Made by a program: the position numbers and the translations under genes. Shown here piece after piece: positions 48,201 through 57,823 of a stretch of DNA of 64,000 nucleotides. Position 1 is the first letter of the stretch. The number at the start of each line of letters is the position of its first letter. The notes beneath the pieces were generated by a model. The model saw nothing but the letters and a program-made list of their open reading frames with translations, was not told the origin of the DNA and did no database searches. Source of the DNA: Mesobacillus foraminis (GTDB lineage: Bacteria; Bacillota; Bacilli; Bacillales; Cytobacillaceae); the NCBI RefSeq assembly GCF_004340465.1, contig NZ_SLVV01000012.1, positions 62,001-126,000 of the forward strand, read 5' to 3'.

Positions 48201-50377
48201 ATTTGGACGGCGATGGACAATATGAACTTGTATTAAAATGGGATCCGACTAACTCAAAAGACAATTCTCAGGCAGGCTATACAGGAAATGTCTTTGTTGA
48301 TGCCTACGAAATGGATGGGACCCGATTATGGCGCATCGACCTTGGCAAGAACATTCGCGCAGGTGCCCATTATTCGCCTTTCCTGGTCTATGATTTTAAT
48401 GGGGACAGCAAAGCCGAAGTTGTTTTTAAAACGGCAGACGGGACTGTTGATGGAAAAGGGAATGTTATTGGCCGGGCAGACGCGGACCACCGGAACAGCA
48501 CGGGTTATGTGCTGCAAGGGTCAGAATATCTGACTGTATTTGATGGCCTTACAGGAAAGGCTTTAGAAACTACGGATTATGAACCGCCGCGCGGAGATGT
48601 TTCTTCCTGGGGTGACTCCTATGGAAACCGTGTTGACCGCTTCCTTGCGGCTGTTGCGTACCTTGATGGTGAACAGCCAAGCATTGTGATGGCGAGAGGC
48701 TATTATACTCGTACGGTTTTGACGGCGTACACCTTTAAGGATGGCAAGCTGACAAAACAGTGGACGTTTGATACAAATGAGGAAGAGTACAGAGATTATG
48801 CAGGACAGGGATACCACAATCTCAGTGTAGGCGATGTAGACAAGGACGGAAAAGATGAAATTGTCTATGGGCAAATAGTGATTGATGATGATGGAAAAGG
48901 TCTCTATAATACGGGCTTGGGGCACGGCGATGCCCAGCATTTGAGCGACCATATTCCGGACCGGCCGGGACTTGAAGTCTTTGCTGTCCAGGAACACAAG
49001 GATGGCCCGTATGGATACGATATGCGTGATGCTGAGACAGGCGAGATTATCTGGGGAGTTAAAACGGGCCAGGATACAGGCCGCGGCCTTGCTGCGGATG
49101 TGGATCCAAGATACAGCGGATCTGAGGCCTGGGCAATAGACGGTGCCTGGAACAGCAAGTCCGGCGGAATGTATACAGCAAAAGGAGAGAAGATTTCGGA
49201 GTCGATTCCATCTTCGAACTTTGCGATCTGGTGGGATGGTGACCTGCTGCGAGAGTTAGTCGATCATAATTGGAACGATGAAAAATCAACCGGTGTAGGC
49301 ACCATTGATAAATGGGATTATGAAAACAGCAAGCTCGTTAATCTGCTGACAGCCGATGGAACACAATCTAATAACAGCACCAAAGGAAACCCTGTCCTTC
49401 AGGCAGACCTGTTTGGAGACTGGCGTGAGGAAATCATCTGGCGGACAGATGACAGCTCTGCGCTTAGGGTCTATATGACTCCGGAAGCGACTGATAAACG
49501 CATCTTTACATTGATGCATGATCCGCAATACCGTTTATCCATTGCCTGGCAGAATGTCGGCTACAACCAGCCGCCGCATACCAGCTTCTTCCTGGGGGAA
49601 GGCATGTCCCAGCCGGCTTCCCCAAGTATAGATGTAGTGGAAATCGAGGATAAAAAAGCTCCAGAAACCACACATGAAATTACAGGGGAAGCAGTTAATG
49701 GATGGTATCGCGAACCTGTCAAGATCAGCTTTGCAGCTTTTGACAAATCAGGGGTTGAAGCCACCTATTATTCGCTGAATGATGAGGAAGCCCAAACAGG
49801 CGATTCTGTCACCATCAAGGAAGATGGCAAGTATGTACTAAGCTATTGGAGCTCGGATAAAGCTGGAAATATGGAGAAAAAGAATACTGTAGAGATCAAA
49901 GTCGATCAGACTGCACCTGAAATCACGTTCAATGTTGAAGACGGAACAGAATTCGGAGTGAACGAAACAGTAGAAATTTCATCAAAAGCAGAGGATACCT
50001 TATCAGGAATTGAATCCTTTACCGAAGCAGCCGTTTCAAAACCTGCTTATCAGCTTGGCCTTGGATCTCATTCCTTCACGGCAGAGGCGTCTGACAAAGC
50101 GGGAAATAAAGGGAGCCAAACTATCAAAATTATTGTGACTGTGAATTATGACAGCCTCGGAACGTTAACCTCACAATTTTTTGAAAATAAAGGGGCCGAG
50201 CCATATGCTGCGAAGCTGAAGTCTGCAAAGGCATCAGCAGAGGCAGGAAACACCAAAGCCAGGGATGGACAGCTGAATGCCTTTATGAATCAGGTGAATG
50301 CCCAGAGCGGAAAATCAATATCAAAGGAACAGGCAGAGATTCTGATTCAGTTAACTCAGTCTCTGATGAAACAGTAA
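45257..50377 (+). CDS. Secreted multidomain SGNH esterase - PL11 rhamnogalacturonan lyase
   Basis: A 1706-residue exported enzyme. A basic N-terminus and hydrophobic stretch (about 32-50, IISLFLCLALIICSIPI) form the signal peptide, cut near ASA-AE. Then: a malectin/CBM-like domain (about 60-190, FDFGTSDSAVMDGYT), an SGNH esterase (about 212-425; GDSTVQTY, FGHNDAT, DNTHFQEYG) like rhamnogalacturonan acetylesterases, Fn3 (440-526), a second CBM-like domain (530-670), two Fn3 (673-857), a PL11 lyase (about 865-1465; DASVGDLDGDGQYELVLKWD), two Ig-like repeats (about 1468-1630) and a C-terminal FIMAH-type helical domain. It should deacetylate and cut the rhamnogalacturonan I backbone. A TTG start about 20 codons in (before ITKRKRRARG) is possible. 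Confidence 0.9.
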   Translation: MDKHHRLVRINKNDRREGNLLITKRKRRARGIISLFLCLALIICSIPITQQEASAAENDVLKKFDFGTSDSAVMDGYTQVTPDTAYTKELGYGFGDSAKVTAEDRKTSDKIKTDFITATETSFNVDLEPGDYSITVVAGDTEEATSVGVSAQNIQKIQDTSVLKGEFIERTFDFALVDNQLQITLTGSTPKINSLVITKLPERTAGEFPSVYIAGDSTVQTYDEYWKPEAGWGQMISRFFNTDITFENHSIGGRSTKSFINQGRLDAILREIKPDDYFLIQFGHNDATVSNPERYASVPDYKNYLKTYINGARQRGATPILVTPVGRRDFNSETGKFNISFPEYVQGMKEVAEELKVDLVDLSALSVAYYDTIGPEGTLSVFLHTEPGIYQAFPNGSQDNTHFQEYGAIQIARLLSGGIKELDIPLSEYVRDIEPPAKLPERPEGVTASSISNAGAQINWEASEGADIYKIYRKLSADSTYSLIGTSTIPRLNITGMEEGKRYDVVVTAVNGKGESAQSEPVSFTTKEATLKFDFGLAGNPIAEGYTGVNLSTLYTPERGYGIVDAAGMIGRDRGTGGDLLRDWLGYFNVGWKFNVDLPNGLYAVKVHVGDFLGSARTTLQVEGKDYGSISAPSRNATSKVVPDVSVTDGQMNFAFGGSTGIVNGLEITPILAAPAGLKVSEQSLNAEEPFVKLDWNAVEEAVKYNVYRKTAGAADFVKVGSAEANSFTDKSVDVGMEYEYTVTTVDNAKVETVPSAPLKVSMINPELPAPSAPANLQVGKVNKNDLTISWDKTEGAVTYSIYRSKKKDGKYEFIGKTKQTVYKDDTVLTTIPYFYKVAAVNAGGVSPLSDSLETPAVTVLKKQMEELDRAPVAVKTENGVLVSWRMLGTDSEDIRFNVYRDGEKVNKEPIANSTNFEDKDGKADSSYEIRTLIDGKERKAEGNIKVLSNNYFDIPLQKPENGVTPLGDPYSYRANDASVGDLDGDGQYELVLKWDPTNSKDNSQAGYTGNVFVDAYEMDGTRLWRIDLGKNIRAGAHYSPFLVYDFNGDSKAEVVFKTADGTVDGKGNVIGRADADHRNSTGYVLQGSEYLTVFDGLTGKALETTDYEPPRGDVSSWGDSYGNRVDRFLAAVAYLDGEQPSIVMARGYYTRTVLTAYTFKDGKLTKQWTFDTNEEEYRDYAGQGYHNLSVGDVDKDGKDEIVYGQIVIDDDGKGLYNTGLGHGDAQHLSDHIPDRPGLEVFAVQEHKDGPYGYDMRDAETGEIIWGVKTGQDTGRGLAADVDPRYSGSEAWAIDGAWNSKSGGMYTAKGEKISESIPSSNFAIWWDGDLLRELVDHNWNDEKSTGVGTIDKWDYENSKLVNLLTADGTQSNNSTKGNPVLQADLFGDWREEIIWRTDDSSALRVYMTPEATDKRIFTLMHDPQYRLSIAWQNVGYNQPPHTSFFLGEGMSQPASPSIDVVEIEDKKAPETTHEITGEAVNGWYREPVKISFAAFDKSGVEATYYSLNDEEAQTGDSVTIKEDGKYVLSYWSSDKAGNMEKKNTVEIKVDQTAPEITFNVEDGTEFGVNETVEISSKAEDTLSGIESFTEAAVSKPAYQLGLGSHSFTAEASDKAGNKGSQTIKIIVTVNYDSLGTLTSQFFENKGAEPYAAKLKSAKASAEAGNTKARDGQLNAFMNQVNAQSGKSISKEQAEILIQLTQSLMKQ

Positions 50378-50384
50378 GAATCAT

Positions 50385-50427
50385 AGCTGGAGGAGATGGA
50401 CACCACCGTCTCCCCAGCTTTTTTTTA
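50385..50427 (+). terminator. Terminator after the esterase-lyase gene
   Basis: AGCTGGaGGAGAtGG / CCgTCTCCcCAGCT stem followed by a T8 run. Confidence 0.88.
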
Positions 50428-50473
50428 CTAATAAGAGGCGAGATTTGTGACAATATAAAGGCGGAAAAACCAT

Positions 50474-50502
50474 TTGACCTGTTATGAAAATAAAGATAAG
50501 AT
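50474..50502 (+). promoter_or_regulatory. Candidate promoter of licT
   Basis: TTGACC, 17 bases, TAAGAT. A 7-bp inverted repeat CTTGTCA / TGACAAG with 3-base loop (50571-50587) follows in the leader, before the ribosome binding site. Confidence 0.5.
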
Positions 50503-50619
50503 GATTTATCAGGGAGTCCCCTCCATTTAAAATAAATGAACAGCTGTAACTAGCAGCTCCCAAACAGGCACTTGTCATTCTGACAAGAGTAAAGGCTTTC
50601 TTAAAGAGAGGTGAACAGC

Positions 50620-51453
50620 ATGAAGATCCATAAAGTGATAAACAATAATGTCATTAGTGTCATAAATGAGCACAACAAAGAATTGGTCATTATGGGCAGA
50701 GGGATTGCTTTTAAGAAAAAGCCCGGTGATCCTGTCGATGAAGATAGTATTGAAAAGATTTTCACTTTGGAAAATAAAGATCTTTCCGAAAGATTTAAGA
50801 CACTTTTATATGAAATTCCTGTTGAGTATATGGAAATATCCGATGAAATCATCAGTTATGCGAAAAAGGCTTTGGGGAGAAAGCTGAATGAAAGCATCTA
50901 TGTGTCCCTTACCGACCATATCCATTTCGCAGTTGAAAGGCATCAGAAAGGCCTTGATATTAAGAATGCGCTTTTATGGGAAATTAAGCGGCTGTACAAG
51001 GAAGAGTATGAGGTTGGGGTCAAGGCGCTCCAAAGAATTAAGGAGAAGCTGAATATCTCACTGCCGGAGGATGAGGCTGGATTCATTGCTCTCCATATTG
51101 TAAATGCGGAATTGAATGATGAAATGACCAATATTGTGAATATCACAAAAGTCATGCAGGAAATTTTAAATATTGTCAAGTATCACTTTAAAATTGATTT
51201 TGATGAGGAATCATTGAATTATTATCGTTTCATTACCCACCTGAAGTTTTTTGCTCAACGATTATTTAACAAAACTTATATGGACAATGAGGACGATTTC
51301 CTTTATGACGTGATAAAAGAAAAATATCGTGAAGCATACCGGTGTACGGAAAAAATAAGGGAGTTTATATCTAAGAAATATAACTACGATATAAATGCGG
51401 AAGAAATGGTTTATTTGACTATTCACATTGCCCGTGTTGTAACGAGAAACTGA
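50620..51453 (+). CDS. licT: LicT-type transcription antiterminator
   Basis: A 277-residue BglG/SacY-family RNA-binding antiterminator. The N-terminal CAT domain (1-55; KVINNNVISVINEH, MGRGIAFKKKPGD) binds RAT hairpins; PRD1 (about 65-170; HIHFAVERHQKG, FIALHIVNAE) and PRD2 (about 171-277; HLKFFAQRLF, LTIHIARVV) carry the four regulatory His that are phosphorylated by EII and HPr. ATG at 50620 is chosen; GAGGTGAAC directly before it is the ribosome binding site, and the GTG within it is not a start. Two RAT elements downstream are the obvious targets. No beta-glucoside PTS (bglP) adjoins it. Confidence 0.94.
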   Translation: MKIHKVINNNVISVINEHNKELVIMGRGIAFKKKPGDPVDEDSIEKIFTLENKDLSERFKTLLYEIPVEYMEISDEIISYAKKALGRKLNESIYVSLTDHIHFAVERHQKGLDIKNALLWEIKRLYKEEYEVGVKALQRIKEKLNISLPEDEAGFIALHIVNAELNDEMTNIVNITKVMQEILNIVKYHFKIDFDEESLNYYRFITHLKFFAQRLFNKTYMDNEDDFLYDVIKEKYREAYRCTEKIREFISKKYNYDINAEEMVYLTIHIARVVTRN

Positions 51454-51474
51454 CTAAGCTGAAATGAATTGAAC

Positions 51475-51511
51475 TGAAAGCGTTGACAGCATTTTATGTT
51501 AATGTTACTAT
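51475..51511 (+). promoter_or_regulatory. Promoter with overlapping cre site for bglH
   Basis: TTGACA (51483-51488), 17-base spacer, TACTAT (51506-51511). TGAAAGCGTTGACA at 51475-51488 fits the CcpA box TGWAANCGNTNWCA at every position and overlaps the -35 box, so glucose repression is expected. Confidence 0.85.
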
Positions 51512-51540
51512 ACCAATATAAATTAATACCTGATTTTTTA

Positions 51541-51618
51541 GGATTGTTACTGATCAGCAGGCAAAACCTAAATTGTCACTCTTATTTGCAGAATGAGGGC
51601 GTCAATTTAGGTTTTTTT
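51541..51618 (+). promoter_or_regulatory. RAT antiterminator 1 with overlapping terminator
   Basis: GGATTGTTACTGATCAGCAG followed by GCAAAACC (51541-51568) is a textbook LicT/BglG RAT. Its 3' end overlaps the terminator stem CCTAAATTG / CAATTTAGG (51567-51611) with a T7 tail, so binding of LicT would prevent termination. Confidence 0.93.
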
Positions 51619-51726
51619 ATTTTATAAAACTCTGCAGCAGTGGCGGAAATACTGATCCGGACAGAAAATGCCGTTCCAATGCAGCCTAAAATAATCAGGG
51701 GAATGAAAATTCAATAAACATTAACA

Positions 51727-51808
51727 GGATTGTTACTGGTCAAGCAGGCAAAACCTGAGCAAAAGGATGAGGGTCTATTCCCTGTTCCTGTGCTCAGGTT
51801 ATTTTTTT
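51727..51808 (+). promoter_or_regulatory. RAT antiterminator 2 with overlapping terminator
   Basis: GGATTGTTACTGGTCAAGCA then GGCAAAACC (51727-51755) is a second RAT. It overlaps the terminator stem ACCTGAGCA / TGCTCAGGT (51753-51799), followed by ATTTTTTT. It lies 186 bases after RAT 1 with no gene between. Confidence 0.93.
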
Positions 51809-51872
51809 GCCAACAGGGAGACCATTAAGCCAGAAAAAGAGGGCAAAATAGACACCGGGGACGCATTCCTGA

Positions 51873-53405
<1,533 letters not shown>

Positions 53406-54305
53406 GGGCCAGGAACCAAAGACAAGTAAAGCTTCTTGCGTAAAAATAGAAATGCCATTTGTGCAGCTGCTGCATGAATGGCATTTTTGTTGGGGGATGG
53501 GATGTGGTTTTGAATCCCTTCTATTGAAACCACTCTAATTAGGGCAGCATGGGTGGCAGGGGGGAAATAAATCGACTGCAATGCTTTATTCCCCAGAGAA
53601 AAGGCAATGTGACAACCTCTACAGTTAAGGAAGTTAAGCTTCTCAATGCCCGATGTTGAGGGTTTTCTTCTCTCGTACTCACAGGAAAGTTCATATGTAA
53701 AGCTGGTCTTTTTTATTGTTTCACAAGCAGGACACAGGTTTTTCAATAAACGGAAAGAATCGATGCATAAACAAAATTAATCGATGCATAACCGGGAAAT
53801 CATCAATCGATAAATTGAAGGAACCGATGCATAATCGATGAGAAGGGTCTTTTTCCTCAGGTTATCTAGCTAAAATCAGATGGCAGGAGCATACTTATTC
53901 GAGTAACTGTTACCTTTTTAGTTGATAAACATAGTTTCTCGTTCCTTTTAAAAAAAGAAGCTTGTTTTTCCCTGCTTTCACAAGCAGGACACAGGTTTTT
54001 CAATAAAACAAGAGGTACCTTACATAACCCAAAATATTCGTTCGGCACCTGAGGATAATGGGAACAATATTTTGCAGGAAGGCTCCAGAAACGAATCAAG
54101 TCTGCCCCTTTGTAATAATCTATCGTAATTCCTATATTTGCTGCATAATCTTTTTCAAAACCTCTCCCCTTTGGATGAGATACCCTTTTAATTGGGGGAT
54201 TTAAAATGGTAAGGTCCCCCAGCTAGTCATGTTAAGATATACCAGCAGGCTAAAATTTGTTATGATGGTTGGAGAAGATTATTAAACGGATTATTTGGAG
54301 GGACT
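53406..54305. repeat. Non-coding stretch with short direct repeats
   Basis: About 900 bases without a gene I can support. A 32-base block beginning TTTCACAAGCAGGACACAGG is present identically at 53719-53750 and 53976-54007. CGATGCATAA occurs at 53761, 53782 and 53825, with further ATCGAT cores between. Minus-strand frames across 53402-53746 and 53866-54099 share a NLCPACE segment only because they read the 32-base repeat; they have no ribosome binding site. Confidence 0.6.
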
Positions 54306-54917
54306 ATGAACGACTGGATTTTATCATTTATGGAAGAGTTCGGATATATTGGAATTATGCTTATCATCGCTTTGGAAAACCTTTTTCCGCCGATTCCTTC
54401 GGAGCTTGTGCTGCCGTTTGGCGGATTCATGACGACAACAACTAATTTGTCGGTTCCGGGTGTCATTATTGCCGCAACAATTGGATCGGTGCTAGGGGCC
54501 ATCATCCTGTACTGGATCGGCAGACTGATTGATGTTGAGGTGCTGGAAAAATTCATTGACCGCTGGGGGCATATCCTTAGGATCACCAAAGAGGATATCC
54601 GATCCGCAGATAAATGGTTTTTAAAATACGGAAGCTGGACTGTTTTCTTTTGCAGGCTGATTCCGGTGGTGCGAAGCCTCATTTCCATACCAGCCGGGAT
54701 GGCTAAAATGAAGTTCGGAACTTTTATCTTTTTTTCAACGCTGGGAACGATTATCTGGAATACGATTTTAGTGAGTTTAGGAGCAGCATTGGGTGCTTCC
54801 TGGGAGAATATCCTTGAATATATCGAGGTGTATAAATCGATTGTCTATGTCCTGATCGCCGCAATCGGCATCATTGTGATTGTCTGGTACATCAAGCGGA
54901 GACGAAGCTACCGTTAA
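54306..54917 (+). CDS. DedA/VTT-family membrane protein
   Basis: A 203-residue DedA-family protein, a likely undecaprenyl-phosphate or phospholipid flippase-type transporter of the cytoplasmic membrane. The N-terminal re-entrant loop carries ENLFPPIPSELVLPFGGF (about 24-41), and the second half has FFCRLIPVVRSLISIPAGMA (about 118-137), the family's F/YxRF/LxPxxR and GxxxM elements. Four to five hydrophobic segments; C-terminus basic (KRRRSYR). GGAGGGAC precedes the ATG. It lies directly upstream of the manganese riboswitch but is a separate unit. Confidence 0.9.
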   Translation: MNDWILSFMEEFGYIGIMLIIALENLFPPIPSELVLPFGGFMTTTTNLSVPGVIIAATIGSVLGAIILYWIGRLIDVEVLEKFIDRWGHILRITKEDIRSADKWFLKYGSWTVFFCRLIPVVRSLISIPAGMAKMKFGTFIFFSTLGTIIWNTILVSLGAALGASWENILEYIEVYKSIVYVLIAAIGIIVIVWYIKRRRSYR

Positions 54918-54927
54918 GACCCGGGAT

Positions 54928-54956
54928 TTGACATTTCAGATCTTCTGTTCTACAGT
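54928..54956 (+). promoter_or_regulatory. Promoter of the riboswitch/TerC unit
   Basis: TTGACA, 17-base spacer, TACAGT, starting 10 bases after the DedA stop and about 28 bases before the riboswitch aptamer. Confidence 0.65.
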
Positions 54957-54983
54957 TAATGGTAGTAGATTTTTTTGTTTTTT

Positions 54984-55062
54984 AAAGGGGAGTAGCTATA
55001 CAGTGAAGTCGTCATCCCGAGACTTGTTCTCCGGCTTTACTGGCAACAATTCCTGTTGTTTG
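54984..55062 (+). ncRNA. yybP-ykoY manganese riboswitch aptamer
   Basis: The aptamer landmarks are present in order: AAAGGGGAGTAGC, the GTCGTCATCCCGAGAC helix-loop, TTCTCCGG closing the 5' helix, and the GGCAAC segment. These are the conserved elements of the yybP-ykoY class, which senses Mn2+ and usually switches on exporters of the TerC/YkoY or MntP/YebN types. It sits between a promoter and a TerC-family gene, the expected context. Confidence 0.9.
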
Positions 55063-55063
55063 C

Positions 55064-55098
55064 AAGACCTTTACTTTTTGGTAAAGGTCTTTTTTGCG
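55064..55098 (+). terminator. Expression-platform terminator of the riboswitch
   Basis: AAGACCTTTAC / GTAAAGGTCTT 11-bp stem, 6-base loop, then TTTT. Likely the terminator that Mn2+ binding disrupts. Two more hairpins follow: GGGCCTT / AAGGCCC (55101-55125) with a T-rich tail, and AGACCTTTgCCT / AGGtAAAGGTCT (55136-55162). Confidence 0.8.
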
Positions 55099-55202
55099 TA
55101 GGGGCCTTTATTTTGGCAAGGCCCTATTATTTTTTAGACCTTTGCCTGACAGGTAAAGGTCTATTTATCGTTTTAGGGTGATGAGAATAGGAGGAAGCTA
55201 AA

Positions 55203-56000
55203 ATGGAGGTTTCAATTTTGCTGGAATATGGGTGGGTACTGCTCGTCCTCATTGCTATGGAGGGTCTTTTGGCGGCTGATAATGCGCTTGTACTCGCCAT
55301 AATGGTGAAACATCTTCCGGAGGACAAGAGGAAAAAAGCATTATTCTACGGACTGGCCGGAGCCTTTGTCCTTCGCTTTGGGGCACTGTTCATTATCTCA
55401 TTCCTGGCAGATGTATGGCAGGTCCAGGCGATTGGTGCCCTTTATCTCTTGTTTATGTCAATCAATCATATTTTTCGGAAGTTCGTTATGGGGAATGGGA
55501 TAAAGGGAACGAAGAAAAAAAAGGGCACGGACACAAGAAAGTCTGGCGGTTTTTGGCTGACTGTTTTTAAAGTGGAAATTGCGGATATTGCGTTTGCCGT
55601 AGATTCCATTTTAGCTGCAGTTGCACTGGCTGTAACCCTTCCCAATACAGATATGCTCCGGATTGGCGGGCTGGACGGCGGGAAATTCCTTGTGATTTTT
55701 GCAGGAGGGTTCATTGGCTTGCTGATCATGCGCTTTGCCGCCAGTGCTTTTGTGAAGATTTTGGAGAAGCGCCCGGGATTGGAATTGGCCGCTTTCATTA
55801 TCGTAGGCTGGGTAGGGGTTAAACTGGCCGTCTATACACTGGCGCACCCCGCTTTAGGGATTCTGCCTGAATCCTTTGCCCATTCAACTGTGTGGAAAAC
55901 AACTTTTTATATCGTTTTGATTCTAATCGCTTTAGGAGGCTGGGTCTTTTCCTCCAAGGAGAATACAAAACGTCTGAAAAACAACTCAAAGGCATCATGA
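55203..56000 (+). CDS. TerC-family membrane protein (YkoY-like Mn exporter)
   Basis: A 265-residue TerC-family protein with about seven hydrophobic segments. Metal-coordinating acids are expected in the first helix region MEGLLAADNALVLA (about 19-32, ADNA motif) and in the second repeat EIADIAFAVDSILAA (about 124-138, AVDSI motif). These two AxDN/VDS motifs are the TerC hallmark. Basic loop IKGTKKKKGTDTRKS at about 101-115. Under yybP-ykoY control it should export manganese, perhaps to metallate exported proteins. AGGAGGAAG lies before the ATG. Confidence 0.92.
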   Translation: MEVSILLEYGWVLLVLIAMEGLLAADNALVLAIMVKHLPEDKRKKALFYGLAGAFVLRFGALFIISFLADVWQVQAIGALYLLFMSINHIFRKFVMGNGIKGTKKKKGTDTRKSGGFWLTVFKVEIADIAFAVDSILAAVALAVTLPNTDMLRIGGLDGGKFLVIFAGGFIGLLIMRFAASAFVKILEKRPGLELAAFIIVGWVGVKLAVYTLAHPALGILPESFAHSTVWKTTFYIVLILIALGGWVFSSKENTKRLKNNSKAS

Positions 56001-56007
56001 TTGGATA

Positions 56008-56040
56008 AACCGCCAGCTGGCGGGCATGGCGGTTTTACCT
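56008..56040 (+). terminator. Terminator after the TerC gene
   Basis: AAACCGCC / GGCGGTTT stem with a 13-base loop, then a T-containing tail. A second, weaker stem CCTTCC / GGAAGG follows at once. Confidence 0.7.
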
Positions 56041-56221
56041 TCCTTTATGTTGGAAGGAAAAACCTTAGTGAAATAACGGTCAATAACATACTCTATGTTT
56101 GTGCAGACTGAATGAATGTATGTCCTCCCATGATTTATTTCCACCCGTTGAGGGTAGACAATTAATTACATATGACTTTTTATTAATTGGAGGTGTAGGC
56201 CCATTTGATGCGGGCTGCCGA

Positions 56222-57523
56222 TTGATTATTACAAATCTGATATTAGTCGCCATTCTCATAGCAGTTACCGGTTTTTTTGTAGCGACTGAATTTGCAATCG
56301 TAAAAGTTAGAACATCGAGGATTGAACAGCTGTTAGCCGAAGGGAGAAGCGGGGCTGAGGCCGCCAAGCAAGTAACCACACATCTTGATGAGTATTTGTC
56401 AGCCTGTCAGCTTGGTATCACGATTACCGCGCTGGGACTCGGCTGGCTGGGGGAACCGACAGTAGAAGACATTCTTAATCCTTTATTTGTGAAATGGAAT
56501 TTGAATCCCTCAATTTCCCATATCCTGTCGTTCGGCATTGCCTTTGCGTCAGTCACCTTCTTGCACGTGGTTGTTGGGGAGCTTGCCCCTAAAACCGTAG
56601 CAATACAAAAAGCGGAAGAGGTTACCCTGGCTTTTTCACGCCCTATTATCTTGTTTTATAAAATTATGTATCCTTTTATCTGGGTCCTTAATAATTCCGC
56701 ACGCCTTCTCGCCGGCATGTTTGGCCTCAAGCCCGCTTCAGAGCATGAACTGGCACACTCCGAGGAAGAGCTTAGAATCCTTCTGTCGGAGAGCTTTGAA
56801 AGCGGAGAAATCAATCAAAATGAATTGACGTACGTTAACAATATTTTTGAGTTTGATGAACGGATAGCCAAGGAGATCATGGTTCCAAGAACTGAAATAA
56901 CATCCCTTGATATTTCTGATAACCTCGAAATCGTGCTTGAAACCATACAAATGGAGAAGTACACCCGTTATCCTGTAGTGGAAGGAGACAAGGATAATAT
57001 TCTTGGAATGGTTAATATAAAAGAAATCCTCACGGCTAAAATTACCAGAGAGGAAATTAATAGTGAAAAGCCATTAGAGGATTATGTCAAGCCCGTCATC
57101 CGGGTGATTGAAACCATCCCGATCCATGATTTATTGGTTAAAATGCAAAAGGAACGGATTCACATGGCGATTCTTCTTGATGAATATGGAGGGACTTCTG
57201 GATTGGTTACTGTTGAAGACATCCTGGAGGAGATTGTTGGTGAAATCCGTGATGAATTTGACGCAGATGAAGTGGCGGACGTCCGAAAAATAGGCACAGA
57301 TCAATATGTGTTAAGTTCAAAAGTACTTGTGGAAGAAGTAAATGACCTTCTTGGTACCGAGCTATCTGATGAAGAAGTCGATACAATCGGCGGCTGGTTC
57401 ATGACCAGGAATATCGATGCCAAACCAGGTGACAAAATTGAGGAACAAGGCTATATTTTTAAAATAAAGGAGATTGAAGGCCACCACATCCTTTTCCTGG
57501 AAGTGGCAAAAAAATCACTTTAA
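56222..57523 (+). CDS. CNNM/CorC-type hemolysin family protein
   Basis: A membrane protein of about 433 residues of the CNNM/HlyC/CorC (YhdP, YqhB) group linked with Mg or Co transport. An N-terminal DUF21/CNNM domain has four membrane segments and [19 protein letters not shown] plus [17 protein letters not shown]; a CBS pair follows ([47 protein letters not shown]), and a C-terminal CorC_HlyC domain (residues about 350-430). The start is uncertain: the open frame reaches to 56099, but homologs start near the in-frame TTG at 56222 used here. GGAGGTG at 56189 points to an ATG at 56208 that is out of frame. Confidence 0.85.
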   Translation: MIITNLILVAILIAVTGFFVATEFAIVKVRTSRIEQLLAEGRSGAEAAKQVTTHLDEYLSACQLGITITALGLGWLGEPTVEDILNPLFVKWNLNPSISHILSFGIAFASVTFLHVVVGELAPKTVAIQKAEEVTLAFSRPIILFYKIMYPFIWVLNNSARLLAGMFGLKPASEHELAHSEEELRILLSESFESGEINQNELTYVNNIFEFDERIAKEIMVPRTEITSLDISDNLEIVLETIQMEKYTRYPVVEGDKDNILGMVNIKEILTAKITREEINSEKPLEDYVKPVIRVIETIPIHDLLVKMQKERIHMAILLDEYGGTSGLVTVEDILEEIVGEIRDEFDADEVADVRKIGTDQYVLSSKVLVEEVNDLLGTELSDEEVDTIGGWFMTRNIDAKPGDKIEEQGYIFKIKEIEGHHILFLEVAKKSL

Positions 57524-57549
57524 AAGCCCTTAGCCAGGGCTTTTTTTAT
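57524..57549 (+). terminator. Terminator after the CNNM gene
   Basis: AAGCCCT / AGGGCTT stem with a 5-base loop, directly after the stop codon, then T5. Confidence 0.88.
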
Positions 57550-57823
57550 GTAGATTCTATTATTTGTTAGACCTTATAAAATTACACCGGAAGAAGGATG
57601 ACTCTGCAGAGTCAGGGAATTGCTGCATCATTTCAGGTTTTAAATGTATTGGCGCCAACAGGAAGGATTTCGCCCCATATGTTAAAAAAACAGTTGAAGT
57701 TCCATTAAAAAACAGAGTCCTTTCATTTATTATGACTATTTACCCTGAACAATTCAAAATAGTAAAACTATAATGGTTTCGAGATATGGAAGGGTTTACA
57801 AAAAAGAGAGAGGTGCATATTAT
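57550..57823. other. Upstream region of the second lyase gene
   Basis: About 270 bases holding the promoter region of the lyase gene. A 69-codon frame at 57564-57773 has no ribosome binding site and no recognisable features. No cre-like site seen by eye. Confidence 0.4.

Noticed and set aside
45268-50300. Many antisense frames inside the esterase-lyase gene
   Set aside because: Typical shadow frames of a long gene with biased codons; none has a ribosome binding site.
53719-53834. Possible CRISPR-like array (short repeats CGATGCATAA)
   Set aside because: Repeats are only 10 bases, spacing is uneven (21 and 43 bases) and no cas genes are near.
57564-57773. 69-codon plus-strand frame before the second lyase
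   Set aside because: No ribosome binding site; it lies in the leader region of the lyase gene.
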